The notes under the pieces are model-generated. The model had not been told where the DNA came from, did no database searches, and saw only the letters and a program-made list of their open reading frames with translations. A DNA stretch of 64,000 nt from the NCBI GenBank assembly GCA_018136815.1, contig CM030940.1, positions 1,198,313 through 1,262,312 on the forward strand. The letters are read 5' to 3'. Shown in pieces: positions 43,983-52,364 of this stretch. The DNA comes from Isochrysis galbana. Lineage: Eukaryota > Haptophyta > Isochrysidales > Isochrysidaceae. The position numbers were made by a program, and so were the translations under genes. Positions within the stretch are counted from its first letter, which is position 1. Each line of letters opens with the position of its first letter.

Positions 43983-44739
43983 AACTAAGTTTATACTTAG
44001 TTCGCCCATGGGGGGGCACGAGCCCCCCCCTCTCTCCACTCCTCCCCTGCCATGGGGGAGGAACCACCCACTCTCCTGGCGTGCCTGATGGCTTGCCAGG
44101 AGGCCACTGCCCTGCTGACCCACTCTCTCCCTGACAGGCTCGCCTGATTCGCGCGTCCTGGCCCCTCGTGGCCAGCCCATCGCTCCAATCCCCCCTCCCC
44201 CCTTGTTCGACAGGCAGACAGGTGCAGAGTGGGGGCCCCTGAGGCCCAGGAGCGCCAGCGAGGGAGAGGCAGGGGAGGCCAGGGCCCAGCCCCAGCCTCC
44301 TCTGCCCCCTGAGCTGGCCTCCAGGGGCCTCCAGGGGCCAGGGGTCGCCAGGGGCAGCTGCATGCCTGTCGCAGGCGCGCCATCGCGCGTGCCTGCAGGA
44401 GAGGGGAGAGAGCGCGCGGAGAAGGGGGTGGGCGGAGCGAGGGCTCCGCTCACCGGAAAATATGTAAGTCCCGCACCTGTTTACAGGAGAAGTCGGGACT
44501 GAGGACGCCGCCAGCCCGGTAGGCATAGGAGGAAGGGGGGAACGGATCACCGGGGGGGGGCGCGGGCCACCGACCATATCTAAGCCCTTTTCCCCTATCC
44601 CCCTAGTAGTGCACGGGGGGAGTCGCCTGATGGCGGGGGGGAAAGGGCCGGGAGAGAGGGGGTGTAGAAAGGTTTGCTGCGTGAGTAGAAAGTAGAGGGT
44701 CCACGGCCGCGTGTGCGGTGAGACTATTAAGAAGTTAAA
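43983..44739 (+). mobile_element. R1 SINE-like element, copy 6, with a 17-bp TSD and LINE-like tail
   Basis: Flanked by TATAGCATAGCGTTTTC (43966-43982 and 44740-44756). Starts with the palindrome AACTAAGTTTATACTTAGTT. Includes the conserved GCCAGCGAGGGAGAGGCAGG block (44253-44272) and TGTTTACAGG near 44478. The last 150 bp, TAGTAGTGCACGGGGGGAGT, CGCC-GATGGCGGGG and GTGAGACTATTAAGAAGTT, aligns loosely with the tail of the LINE (TAAGTAGAGCACGAGGGGAG, GCCGCAAGGCAGGG, GAGGCGAGAATATTAAAAAG). This is the clearest full-length R1 copy. It implies that R1 is mobilised in trans by the LINE. Confidence 0.8.
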
Positions 44740-45256
44740 TATAGCATAGCGTTTTCGTACATAACGTTAGCACGAGGTTGGATGGTGTGCAGTGCAAATG
44801 CACAGTGTGCGCTTCGCGTACGCGGAATGGCTGGTTCAGTTTTGTTCGGAAATTGGGGGGGGGGGGGGCAAGCGCGATCAAGCCGGGTTCTGATGGCACT
44901 AGTCCTGCTCCTCTCGTACGCCTTGATGCCCACATCGGAGAGACGATTCGTCTTTGCAGGATTTCAAGACACTCAAGCACGGAGCATCATCGATCGTTGG
45001 GTTCCCATGAGAGTAGACTCACTACAAAAGTACGTTAGCGCACGTAAGGTGCTTGCAACGCCAGGGTCTTTCATCGTCGCCTCCTCTGAGGTGGGCTACT
45101 CGAATTGCAGACTTTCAGTGCTCGTCTTCGACAAGGAGGTGAACGAGCATCGTCTCCGCATGTGCCTGTAGAATACCAAGATGAATGCCGAGTTGCGCAA
45201 GCAATGCTTGAATGAGGCCCTGCAGTGGCACGAGGATGTCTTCTCCATCCAGTTCC

Positions 45257-46195
45257 TCATCGCTTTGGAAGACCCTGTTGACCCTGTTCAAACTGAGTGA
45301 GAAGAGTATTCAGACTCAACGCCATGTCTGGGTTGTTTTTCTCAATCCATTCCAAAGTCAACGTATTTGTATCTATGTCGACTGTCTTAGTAATCATATC
45401 CTGTATAGTATTATACACGCGCCGAGACGGTTGGGCTTTATAGATATCTATGAATCGTGGAAATATGATTGACTTCATGATTGAAGTGTAGAAGGCTTGT
45501 ACATGGGGTTTATTCAACAGCTGAGTAGTAAATTGTTTACCGAATCGAGAGCTCGTCACATCGGTCAATGGAGCATATCGTCGAAGTATTATCAGGAATT
45601 CAAAATACGATGTCATCACGTCATTCACTTGACTTGTGGAACAGATCTCCGTGAAAAGATTTATCACCTTCACCTTGTCTTTCTCCTTTATTAATACCGC
45701 AGGTAAATTCAATGTTACCACATAGTGAATGTAATCCATCAATATATTCTTAGTAACACTAAACGTAATTCTATTTAGGATCTCAATTGACTTCGATGCA
45801 TTCAATCGATCCGATAGATTCGTTATGCGTTCTATGCGTTCGTGAAATCTTGATCTACGTGCATTAATAATTGCCGATAGTAACTGTTTCAATCGCAATG
45901 CACGGCGTGCACCGATGTGATTGCAAGTCAACAGGTGCTCCCTTTGTGTGTTTATGTAGTTGTCGGCCGTAGCGGAAAAAGCCTTGACGGCGTCTCCCTC
46001 GGGCGGGGGAGCAGAGAAAAAAAGTTGTTGCTCTATGATAATTTTAAAACAATTTAATTTTAAAAAATGCTCTATAATACAACTGTGGACATTTGATCGC
46101 TCAATTCGACTGATGTCCCACAATTGACGGAACGACACCTCACCACGGGCCACGGGCCACGGGCAGGAGAGGATGTGGGTGTGGGGGCTCCTCAT
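45257..46195 (-). CDS. AT-rich ORF of 312 residues, function unknown
   Basis: The longest AT-rich ORF in the window. The ATG at 46195 lies beyond the element X end, so the true start is more likely internal. Helical and Leu/Ile-rich: LLSAIINARRSRFHERIERI, NLSDRLNASKSIEILNRITF, TSYFEFLIILRRYAPLTDV, MKSIIFPRFIDIYKAQPSRR. It ends QFEQGQQGLPKR-stop. No catalytic motif, zinc finger, membrane helix or known family is recognised. Base composition contrasts strongly with host genes and resembles the ankyrin fragment at 12.6 kb. It overlaps the end of the + strand ORF antisense by about 40 bp. Could be a viral or mobile-element structural or replication gene; unproven. Confidence 0.5.
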   Translation of the reverse strand: MRSPHTHILSCPWPVARGEVSFRQLWDISRIERSNVHSCIIEHFLKLNCFKIIIEQQLFFSAPPPEGDAVKAFSATADNYINTQREHLLTCNHIGARRALRLKQLLSAIINARRSRFHERIERITNLSDRLNASKSIEILNRITFSVTKNILMDYIHYVVTLNLPAVLIKEKDKVKVINLFTEICSTSQVNDVMTSYFEFLIILRRYAPLTDVTSSRFGKQFTTQLLNKPHVQAFYTSIMKSIIFPRFIDIYKAQPSRRVYNTIQDMITKTVDIDTNTLTLEWIEKNNPDMALSLNTLLTQFEQGQQGLPKR

Positions 46196-46209
46196 CGGGG
46201 GGGTCCCGG

Positions 46210-46475
46210 TGAGGAGGGGTTGGTCAAAGCGACAAGATGGCCAGCGTTCAGCGTGGGCCAGGGCGTGCGAGCTATGCTCAGCTCTCTAGGAGAGTCTGGG
46301 TGAGCCCCCGCTGCATGCCAAGAGGCGGCAGCAGGGGGCGGGTGGATGGTTCTCACTCCCCATGCGAGTGGAGAGTGGAGTCGAGAGATCGAGAGAGTGG
46401 GGGGGGGGGGGGGGGGGGGGCGAGGCCCCCCTCCATGGCGAACAACCATAAGATTGTCCCGATATGAACTAAGTA
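46210..46475 (-). mobile_element. R1 SINE-like element, copy 7 (diverged, reverse)
   Basis: Parallels 49991-50210: GTTGGTCAAAGCGACAAG-TGGC-AGCGT, GGCGTGCGA-CTATGC, GGGAGAGTCTGGGTGAG, CTGCATGCCAAGAG, GGTGGATGGTTCT. Ends with AACTAAGTATAAAA near 46465. An 18-base G-run lies at 46401-46420. Confidence 0.6.
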
Positions 46476-46615
46476 TAAAATCAATGGTATTGCACGATAA
46501 AATAAGATATGCAAGCTTCGTGTCATGCTGCAGCCTCGACCTCAAACTCAAAAGCAGCCAGTTGCAGTTGGTCGCTGTGAGACATGGTTGCTTGTAGTGG
46601 CAAGTGGCGGAGAAG

Positions 46616-47491
46616 TCATTCACCCAGCTGGCATGACTCCACCATATCCACCACAGCAGAGGTTTGCCCTGACGCCTGAATATTATCCCGGCCGCCATGA
46701 GCCTCATTGCAATCGATGCTCTCCTCCTCACTCTCCTCGCTGCGACTCTTAGTTGGTGAAAACAATTGTGCAGGCCGATCCTCATCCAACTCTCCCTCGC
46801 TCTCGCTTAGGCTGTCTTCGCTCTGACTAAGTGGCATATCGTAAGTAGGCACATCTCGTTCGGCCTCCCATTGCCGCATGAGGCGATTCTGGGCGGCCAC
46901 GACACCCGCCGAATCTTCACAGGCAGCATAAGCCTCCAGCAGCTCCACATTCAACTTCAGGAAGTTGAGTCCCCATGCAAACTTTGCAAGAAGCTGCTCG
47001 GCGCGCTGGGGCAATCCAACTATGACGAGCGTCGCGGCAATAGCTTCGACGCAAGAAAGCTTTGAAGCCTTGCCGTAATTGACTGGATTGGCTGCCACTA
47101 GAAAGGGCAGGAGCCTCGGTTGACCTCCACGCAGCTTTGAGAAGGGCACATCGTCCAACCGCGCCCACGAGCAGTCCACCACGCAGACACCCGACTCGAC
47201 TACGCACTGGTAGTCAGCGGGAGAAACGGCCTGCTTGCCCTGTGGTGTCAGCACTACACCAGGGAAGAAGGCGGAGGTGGGCAGTACTTTGATGAGCGAG
47301 AAGCGGTTGAGTTTGCGGCCAGTGCACCGCTTCGGGTCACACTGGCCAAACTCCCACATCGCAAGGCGCAGGCTGGGCTCGGTAATGTCGTCGTCGCACT
47401 CGAGGCAGGCCGGCTGTTCTTCGTCGGCGCCTCGTCCGGCCCGCCCGGCCCGCCCTCCTCGCCCGCGCCCGCGTCCGCGTCCCCGGCCCAT
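46616..47491 (-). CDS. TSR3: TSR3-like 18S rRNA aminocarboxypropyltransferase
   Basis: Transfers the 3-amino-3-carboxypropyl group from SAM to a pseudouridine of 18S rRNA (the m1acp3-psi step) during late 40S maturation. Single exon, 291 residues, start at 47491. A (RG)n basic N-terminus is followed by LAMWEFGQCDPKRCTGRKL, then FFPGVVLTPQGKQAVSPAD, VVDCSWARLDDVPF, RLLPFLVAANPVNYGKASKL and SCVEAIAATLVIVG. These are the standard TSR3 blocks in order. A tail of acidic serine-rich sequence (SLSESEGELDEDRP) matches the acidic tails of eukaryotic TSR3. The GC-rich repeat coding for the RG stretch directly abuts a GA microsatellite in the leader. Confidence 0.93.
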   Translation of the reverse strand: MGRGRGRGRGRGGRAGRAGRGADEEQPACLECDDDITEPSLRLAMWEFGQCDPKRCTGRKLNRFSLIKVLPTSAFFPGVVLTPQGKQAVSPADYQCVVESGVCVVDCSWARLDDVPFSKLRGGQPRLLPFLVAANPVNYGKASKLSCVEAIAATLVIVGLPQRAEQLLAKFAWGLNFLKLNVELLEAYAACEDSAGVVAAQNRLMRQWEAERDVPTYDMPLSQSEDSLSESEGELDEDRPAQLFSPTKSRSEESEEESIDCNEAHGGRDNIQASGQTSAVVDMVESCQLGE

Positions 47492-47583
47492 GGTACTCCA
47501 AGAGGAGGGGGGGGAGAGAGAGAGAGGGAGAGAGAGAGAGAGAGATGGAGAGATGGAGGGAGGGAGGGAGGGAGGGAGGGAGG

Positions 47584-47630
<47 letters not shown>

Positions 47631-48396
47631 AGGGAGAGGGAGAGGGAGAGAGAAGAGAGAGAGAGAGAGCGAGCAAGCGGTGCGGGACGGAGCGAGGGGA
47701 CGGGCGACGTGGGAATGATGTGTGATGTGTGTCATCTAGCAGATTTATCAGCAGATGGATAGAGGTCCTACCGTTAAAGCTGGCCCCGCCACCGAAGGGG
47801 GTTGTGGGGTGCGCGCGCGGCGGCTGTCTGGCTCCTCCAGCTGTCACGGGGCCTGGCGGCTTTGCTGGGCGCTCGGATGCGCTGTGCAGCTGGTGGAGGG
47901 ACCAGCTGGTATGGGCCCTCTGCCTGAGCCCGCGCACAGTCCACCCTCGTACTGCCACATCGAGCTAGGGTGGGGGCGGGGAAGCGCGCTGCAGAGGGGC
48001 TGCGTGAGGCGCTCGACAGGGTATGGAGTTGAATGGGGCGTGGCGAGAGAGCGAAGGGCCGTCAGGTTGTTCGAGACAGATCACATGGCGCCACGTTTAC
48101 CCGGGGAGCGACCGCCTCTACGCCCCGCAAAGGCCCGTTTGTGCATCCACGTCTTTGGTGTTGACGTTTGCACATCCGGACCTCGCCTTGCCTATCACAG
48201 ACTGATGGTTGCTGGTGGCAAGTATGTGCGTCGTGCGGCTGATAGAAGGCGTGTCAGATGTATGGGTGGCCAGCCCAGGGCGCCTCGCAGCCATGGTGGC
48301 ACCCGTTGCCTCGCGTGAGACCGGAACGGTGCGGGTGGTTGGGTGGTTTGACGTCCGTCCGCTTGTGTGGGAGTGGCCATCAGAAAAACCCATGAT
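47492..48396. other. Intergenic DNA upstream of TSR3
   Basis: 47508-47670 is a GA/GGGA microsatellite. 47700-48396 has overlapping ORFs on both strands without motifs. No gene is supported. Confidence 0.5.
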
Positions 48397-48411
48397 GTTG
48401 GTCAAAGCGAC

Positions 48412-49990
48412 AAAAAAAAACTTTTTAATATTCTCGCCTCGCCCGTGGCAATGGAAGACACTCACGAAGCCACGCTCTTTCTCCTCCCTCTCCCTCACTC
48501 CCTGCCTTGCGGCAACTCCCCTCGTGCTCTACTTAGGGGCCCGGGTCGTTTGGGGGGTCAGAGCTGAGCGGGGTGCACCTGTCCCCAACGGTATGTTCTC
48601 GCCTCCCTCTTGTTCCGTTGAGTGACCTGTTTATAATGTAAGTGCTTCGGGGTGTAGTCGTACTAGTGTGTAAGTCCGTTCGTCCGGCATGTCCGTAGTT
48701 ATGGTCGGTCTCCAGTCTTGACATACGGTCGGAGCGGGTTGTCGCGTCTTTTCATGCGAGCCTCTCAGCTAGGCCGAGGGCTTTTGCTACTAGGCCAAAT
48801 TCTTTACTTAGTTGTAGCCTGCCTTGTTCATCCTTGGTAAATATAGGGTTGCTGAGTTCTGTCATTTTTTTATCTTAGGTTTTCTCCCCTGAGCGGCCTT
48901 ATACGTGCGCATAGAATTATGAGGATCCGGCGGAATATTGCCTCGGACAAGGGTGGCGAATCTTATCAGCGTGGACTCCAGGACTGGTATATAGTGGTAG
49001 TTGTGCGCCTCGAACTCTACTCTGTAGAAGTCTTTTATTATGTGTTTCCATGCTATTATGTAGAGCGCTTTTAGGCTATCGGGAGTGCTCGTACCGGGGT
49101 ATGCGAAGAGTCTATCTTTCACTTTCTGTGCACGCGATCTCTTAGCAGTAGGTGTGTGTTTTGTAAGGGCGTCTATTGTTTCGAATATCGTTTTCGTCGC
49201 GGGGCACCATGCTAGATGGCACGAGTCTTCTCGGTGGCCGTGGCATAGTCTGCATTTGTCTGTCGGGCTGTCTGGGAATCTATTTCTAGTGCCGATCCTT
49301 CTGTGCGTGATATGTTTGAAGTGTAGGTGTTTATCCGTGTGTTTTAGCAGCGGCATTGTGTATAGTCTAGCTATGTGTTTCCATTCCTCTTTCGTGATGC
49401 TAAGTCTATTCTCCCACGCGGTCCTCGCCGCTTGTGGGGCGTTTTTCCGATTTGTTTTGATCACTTCTTTGGTGATGTCGGAGACGGTGATCGCGTCTAG
49501 TGCGACCCTTCCTTTTTGTATGGCGTATTCATCCGCCAGCGGGTATTCCATAAATCTCGGGCCTTTATATCCGCCCTCCCATTTTGCCGGTTGGTGGTAG
49601 TATTGGATTTCTTCGGCTTTCGCCACATTCCCGGTGCCGGCTATCTCTCCTAAGTAATCGGTGTCAGCGTGTAGCCAGATGTTATTAAATCTGCTTATGA
49701 AGCTTTCGTCTTCCGTGACTCTAACTTCTCTGCGAGGTATCGCATCCCCTGGCTCCTGTGGCTGGGAGCCGCAAGCGTGCGGCTCCTCCCCTTTAATATC
49801 TTGAGGGGGGCGCTCTTTCGCTCGCTCTAACAGTCTTGTCGCATAACCTACGACTATGTCCCATGAGTCAAGGAATTCCTTTTTATGTATCACGCGGCCT
49901 TCGTGCATGACGGTTTCGGGCAGGTGCTCTATATATGCCGAGCACTCTTCCTTGCTGTACGGCGTCGTGAGGGCGCCGTCCTTGAAGACG
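48412..49990 (-). mobile_element. 5'-truncated non-LTR retrotransposon (R2-LINE) with 15-bp TSD
   Basis: Flanked by GTTGGTCAAAGCGAC at 48397-48411 and 49991-50005. On the minus strand it runs: ORF (49990-48862), about 170 bp of 3' UTR, then the 270-bp R2 tail, ending AATATTAAAAAG plus nine T next to the TSD. 5' truncation, long TSD and an oligo-T end are retrotransposition hallmarks. The target is the edge of an R1 element (copy 8), so the insertion is nested. Confidence 0.8.
48862..49990 (-). CDS. C-terminal part of a LINE ORF2-like protein with a zinc-binding motif
   Basis: Open from the truncation point at 49990; the first ATG is at 49908 and is only an internal Met. About 375 residues. 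No YxDD reverse-transcriptase or endonuclease domain remains. The diagnostic part is WKHIARLYTMPLLKHTDKHL, then HRRIGTRNRF and CRLCHGHREDSCHLAWCPAT, a C-x2-C-x8-H-x4-C RT-associated zinc-binding (zf-RVT-like) motif common after the RT domain in LINEs. The tail is basic (GRKPKIKK). Moderately AT-rich. Intact reading frame over its length, so a fairly recent insertion. Confidence 0.7.
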
Positions 49991-50210
49991 GTTGGTCAAA
50001 GCGACAAGCTGGCTAGCGTGGGCATGGGCCTGGGCGTGCGATCTATGCCCAACTCTTTGGGAGAGTCTGGGCGCAGTCTGGGTGAGTCCCACCTGCATGC
50101 CAAGAGTCGGCGCAGGCAGTTGGATGGTTCTTGCGAGGCCCCCCTCTATTGGGGGACGGCGCGAGGCCCCCCTCTATTGCGACCAATCATAAGATTAGTC
50201 TACGGGGAGG
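49991..50210 (-). mobile_element. R1 SINE-like element, copy 8 (diverged, reverse)
   Basis: Close relative of 46210-46475 (see shared blocks there), ending with GACCAATCATAAGATTAGTC, a weak palindrome at the usual R1 end. The LINE at 48412-49990 lies at its other edge. Confidence 0.6.
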
Positions 50211-50812
50211 GGGGAGGGAACCAAAGGAACCCCTGGAGGGAGCGACCTTAAAGTCGCGTTCCGTCAAAAGAGGACCACAATCTGTTTTCTTTTTAGTTAT
50301 GAACAATAGTGGTACAAAACAAAGCTGTGCATAGAAACTTTTTTTAACATAAAGTCACAAAGCAGCCGAGCACGAAGGACCATGTCACGTGATGTCTACT
50401 TTTCTTCAAAAACAGCTTGATACAGCGATTGTCGCTAATGACGTGTAACGAAACTGTTTTGGCATGGGGCAGGCATCCACTCAGATTTCAGAGGGTACCA
50501 CTTGGGAAGGCAGGCTCACAAAATCGATGAGGATGTATGAGTGTTGACGCAAAAGGGAGCTTCGGACAGACGAGGTTTGGGGGTTATCCAACCCGACCTC
50601 CTCGACATCGGTCATGGGCCACGCTGATTGAGCGCAAAATGCTTCAATCGGCCCATGCGCTCGATGCCACACCTCAAGTGGAGGGAGGAGGATCGGCAAG
50701 GTTTCTTCTGGACCAGGTGTCTCCGCAGATGCTTGCGCACAGACGTGTAGCAGAGGAGCCCATCGTCTAGATGATGTGTGTGTGACTATAATGGGGGGAT
50801 ACCCAGCTACGC

Positions 50813-51230
50813 GTGCTGAGTTTTCATCTTCTTCATTCTACCCTTTTGAGCTGAGGACCTTACCCTTCGGCAGGCTAAAACGCCATTGTTTCGTTTTCCA
50901 CAACGTAAAGAGTGAGCCATGGGGAAACGTTGGAGCAATTCCTGCTTTTTGGCCTCGAACACCAGTTCCATGTCATGGTCAGGGTCGTCGAGTAGGATGG
51001 CGCTCTTGATCAGAACGTCGAGAGCGACGATGTGTGCACTCTGGGTGTACGGCGTGAGAGTTCGCTTGACCGCGGGCTCGACACTGGAGTCGGTTCCCTC
51101 CTGGGTGCATTTGCGCTTGGTGGAAGTCTGGGAGCGCTCTTCGAGTTGAAACTGGTTGGAGTGAGCGCCTGGCGATGCAGCGCTCGTGGTGACCGGTGTG
51201 TGCATGAGCATTTCGATGGACGAGCAATAG
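50813..51230 (-). CDS. Element X cargo ORF, function unknown
   Basis: Minus-strand frame starting near MLMHTPVTTSAASPGAHSNQ, then TYTKRK-like basic sequence, KRTLTPYTQSAHIVALDVLI, KSAILLDDPDHDMELVFEAK and a basic tail. The upstream extension of the frame is a minisatellite-coded Pro/Leu repeat and is not counted. The tail matches the decayed ORF at 30.7 kb. No family recognised. Confidence 0.4.
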
Positions 51231-51239
51231 GTGAGGAAG

Positions 51240-51410
51240 GGGCACGAGGAAGGGCAGGAAGGGCAGGGCAGGAGGAAGAGCAGGAAGGGCAGGGCAGGAG
51301 GAAGGGCAGGAGGAAGGGCAGGAGGAAGGGGGCAGGAGGAAGGGGGCAGGAGGAAGGGGGCAGGAGGAAGGGGGCAGGAGGAAGGGGGCAGGAGGAAGGG
51401 CAGGTCCTTC
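51240..51410 (+). repeat. GGGCAGGAGGAA minisatellite
   Basis: About a dozen units of 12-15 bp (AGGAAGGGCAGG, AGGAAGGGGGCAGG). It lies inside element X copy B and lengthens the ORFs that cross it. Confidence 0.85.
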
Positions 51411-51969
51411 CGCACTTTTCGCCAAGAAGGAACGGCGTGCAGAAAAAGTTGTTATGCTGCATGATGAGTGGCAATCACACTTTGTTCCGCCCGTCCTCCG
51501 CGCCCAGAGTTCCCCCGCGAAAAGAGTGAACGCACGGCGTGCACCTTCCTGGAAGTTGCTATGCGCACGCACGGCGCCCCCGCGGGGGTGCGCCGGTGCA
51601 CATCGCGCCGTGCCCACGCACGGCGTGCACATGTGATTGCAAGTCATCACAGGCGCTGTGTAACGAAACATCTCTTATATGGCCAGTTTACGTAGTTGTG
51701 GGCCGCAGGGGCTACACACATGGAACGGGTTGACATGCGCGCGCACGGCGTATCCGCGGGGGGACCGATGCACATCGCGCCGTGCCCATGCACGGCGTGC
51801 ACCGATGTGATTAGCGAAGAAGCTTTGACGGCCTCTCTCTCTTATAATTTTAACAAGATCTAATGTTAAACAACTACAATACAACTGTGGACATTTGATC
51901 GCTCAATTCTACTGATGTCCCACTATTGACGGAACGACACCTTACTAAGAGTGTGGGGCGTGCACCCCT

Positions 51970-52175
51970 CCCAAGCCGAATGAAAAAAAAAATCTAAAGA
52001 TTCAGGCTCGGGCTACTACCTACCGCTAGCTATAAAGGACCACGCACTCACGCACTCACGGTACTGACTCAACGCCATCGCCTATACCCCAGTATACTCT
52101 CTCCCATTACACTACCCCCTTCATTCCTTTGTCTTGGCTATCGGGGTGGGGGCCGCGTGCACTACGTCGGGCCAA
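51970..52175 (+). repeat. R3 dispersed repeat, copy at 52 kb
   Basis: Starts with an A-run and AATCTAAAGATTCAGGCTCG, then AGCTATAAAGGACCACGCAC, CGCCATCGCCTATACCCCAG, ACACTACCCCCTTCATTCCT, ending GGGCCAAGCC. It is the reverse complement of 16255-16470. Copy-specific indels include a duplicated CGCACTCA. Confidence 0.7.
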
Positions 52176-52364
52176 GCCGCTCAGTCCTTTGCGCACGTGC
52201 ACGTCACTACTCACTTGGCCAGGCCGCTCAGCCCCCCCCTGGCCGTCCTATCGATCGCCCGCCCGAGAATTTGCGAGTTCGCGACCCTACGATATGTGCT
52301 TTGCATCCGACAAGAGAGGAGAGGGAGTCTCCTCACCTTAGGAGGAGACTATCGACTACCCTTG

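Larger units (their letters stand above)
43631..46133. mobile_element. Element X, copy A (with a nested R1 insertion)
   Basis: Left end CGCGTTCCGTCAAAAGAGGG at 43631; right end ATTGACGGAACGACACC near 46121. They are inverted around the core CGTTCCGTCAA. Removing the 757-bp R1 copy and one TSD leaves about 1.73 kb, close to the 1.69 kb of copy B at 50.25-51.94 kb. The last 240 bp matches copy B: GGCGTGCACCGATGTGATT, then TGTGGACATTTGATCGCTCA, then ACTGATGTCCCAC. Cargo is a + strand ORF set (43709-45297) and an AT-rich minus-strand ORF (45257-46195). No transposase motif is seen. The outer TSD is unclear. Confidence 0.55.
50247..51942. mobile_element. Element X, copy B
   Basis: Left end GTCGCGTTCCGTCAAAAGAGG at 50250; right end TATTGACGGAACGACACC near 51923. 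The right 150 bp matches copy A. The interior differs: a minus-strand ORF ending KGRMKKMKTQHA (50813-51230) that resembles the 30.7 kb fragment, a GGGCAGGAGGAA minisatellite (51240-51410), and three GC-rich GGCGTGCAC palindromic blocks (51535, 51620, 51795). ACCTTA flanks both ends (50244, 51937) and may be the TSD. No transposase is recognised. Confidence 0.5.

Noticed and set aside
47235-47762. + strand 175-codon ORF opposite TSR3
   Set aside because: Antisense shadow of TSR3 running into a GA microsatellite.
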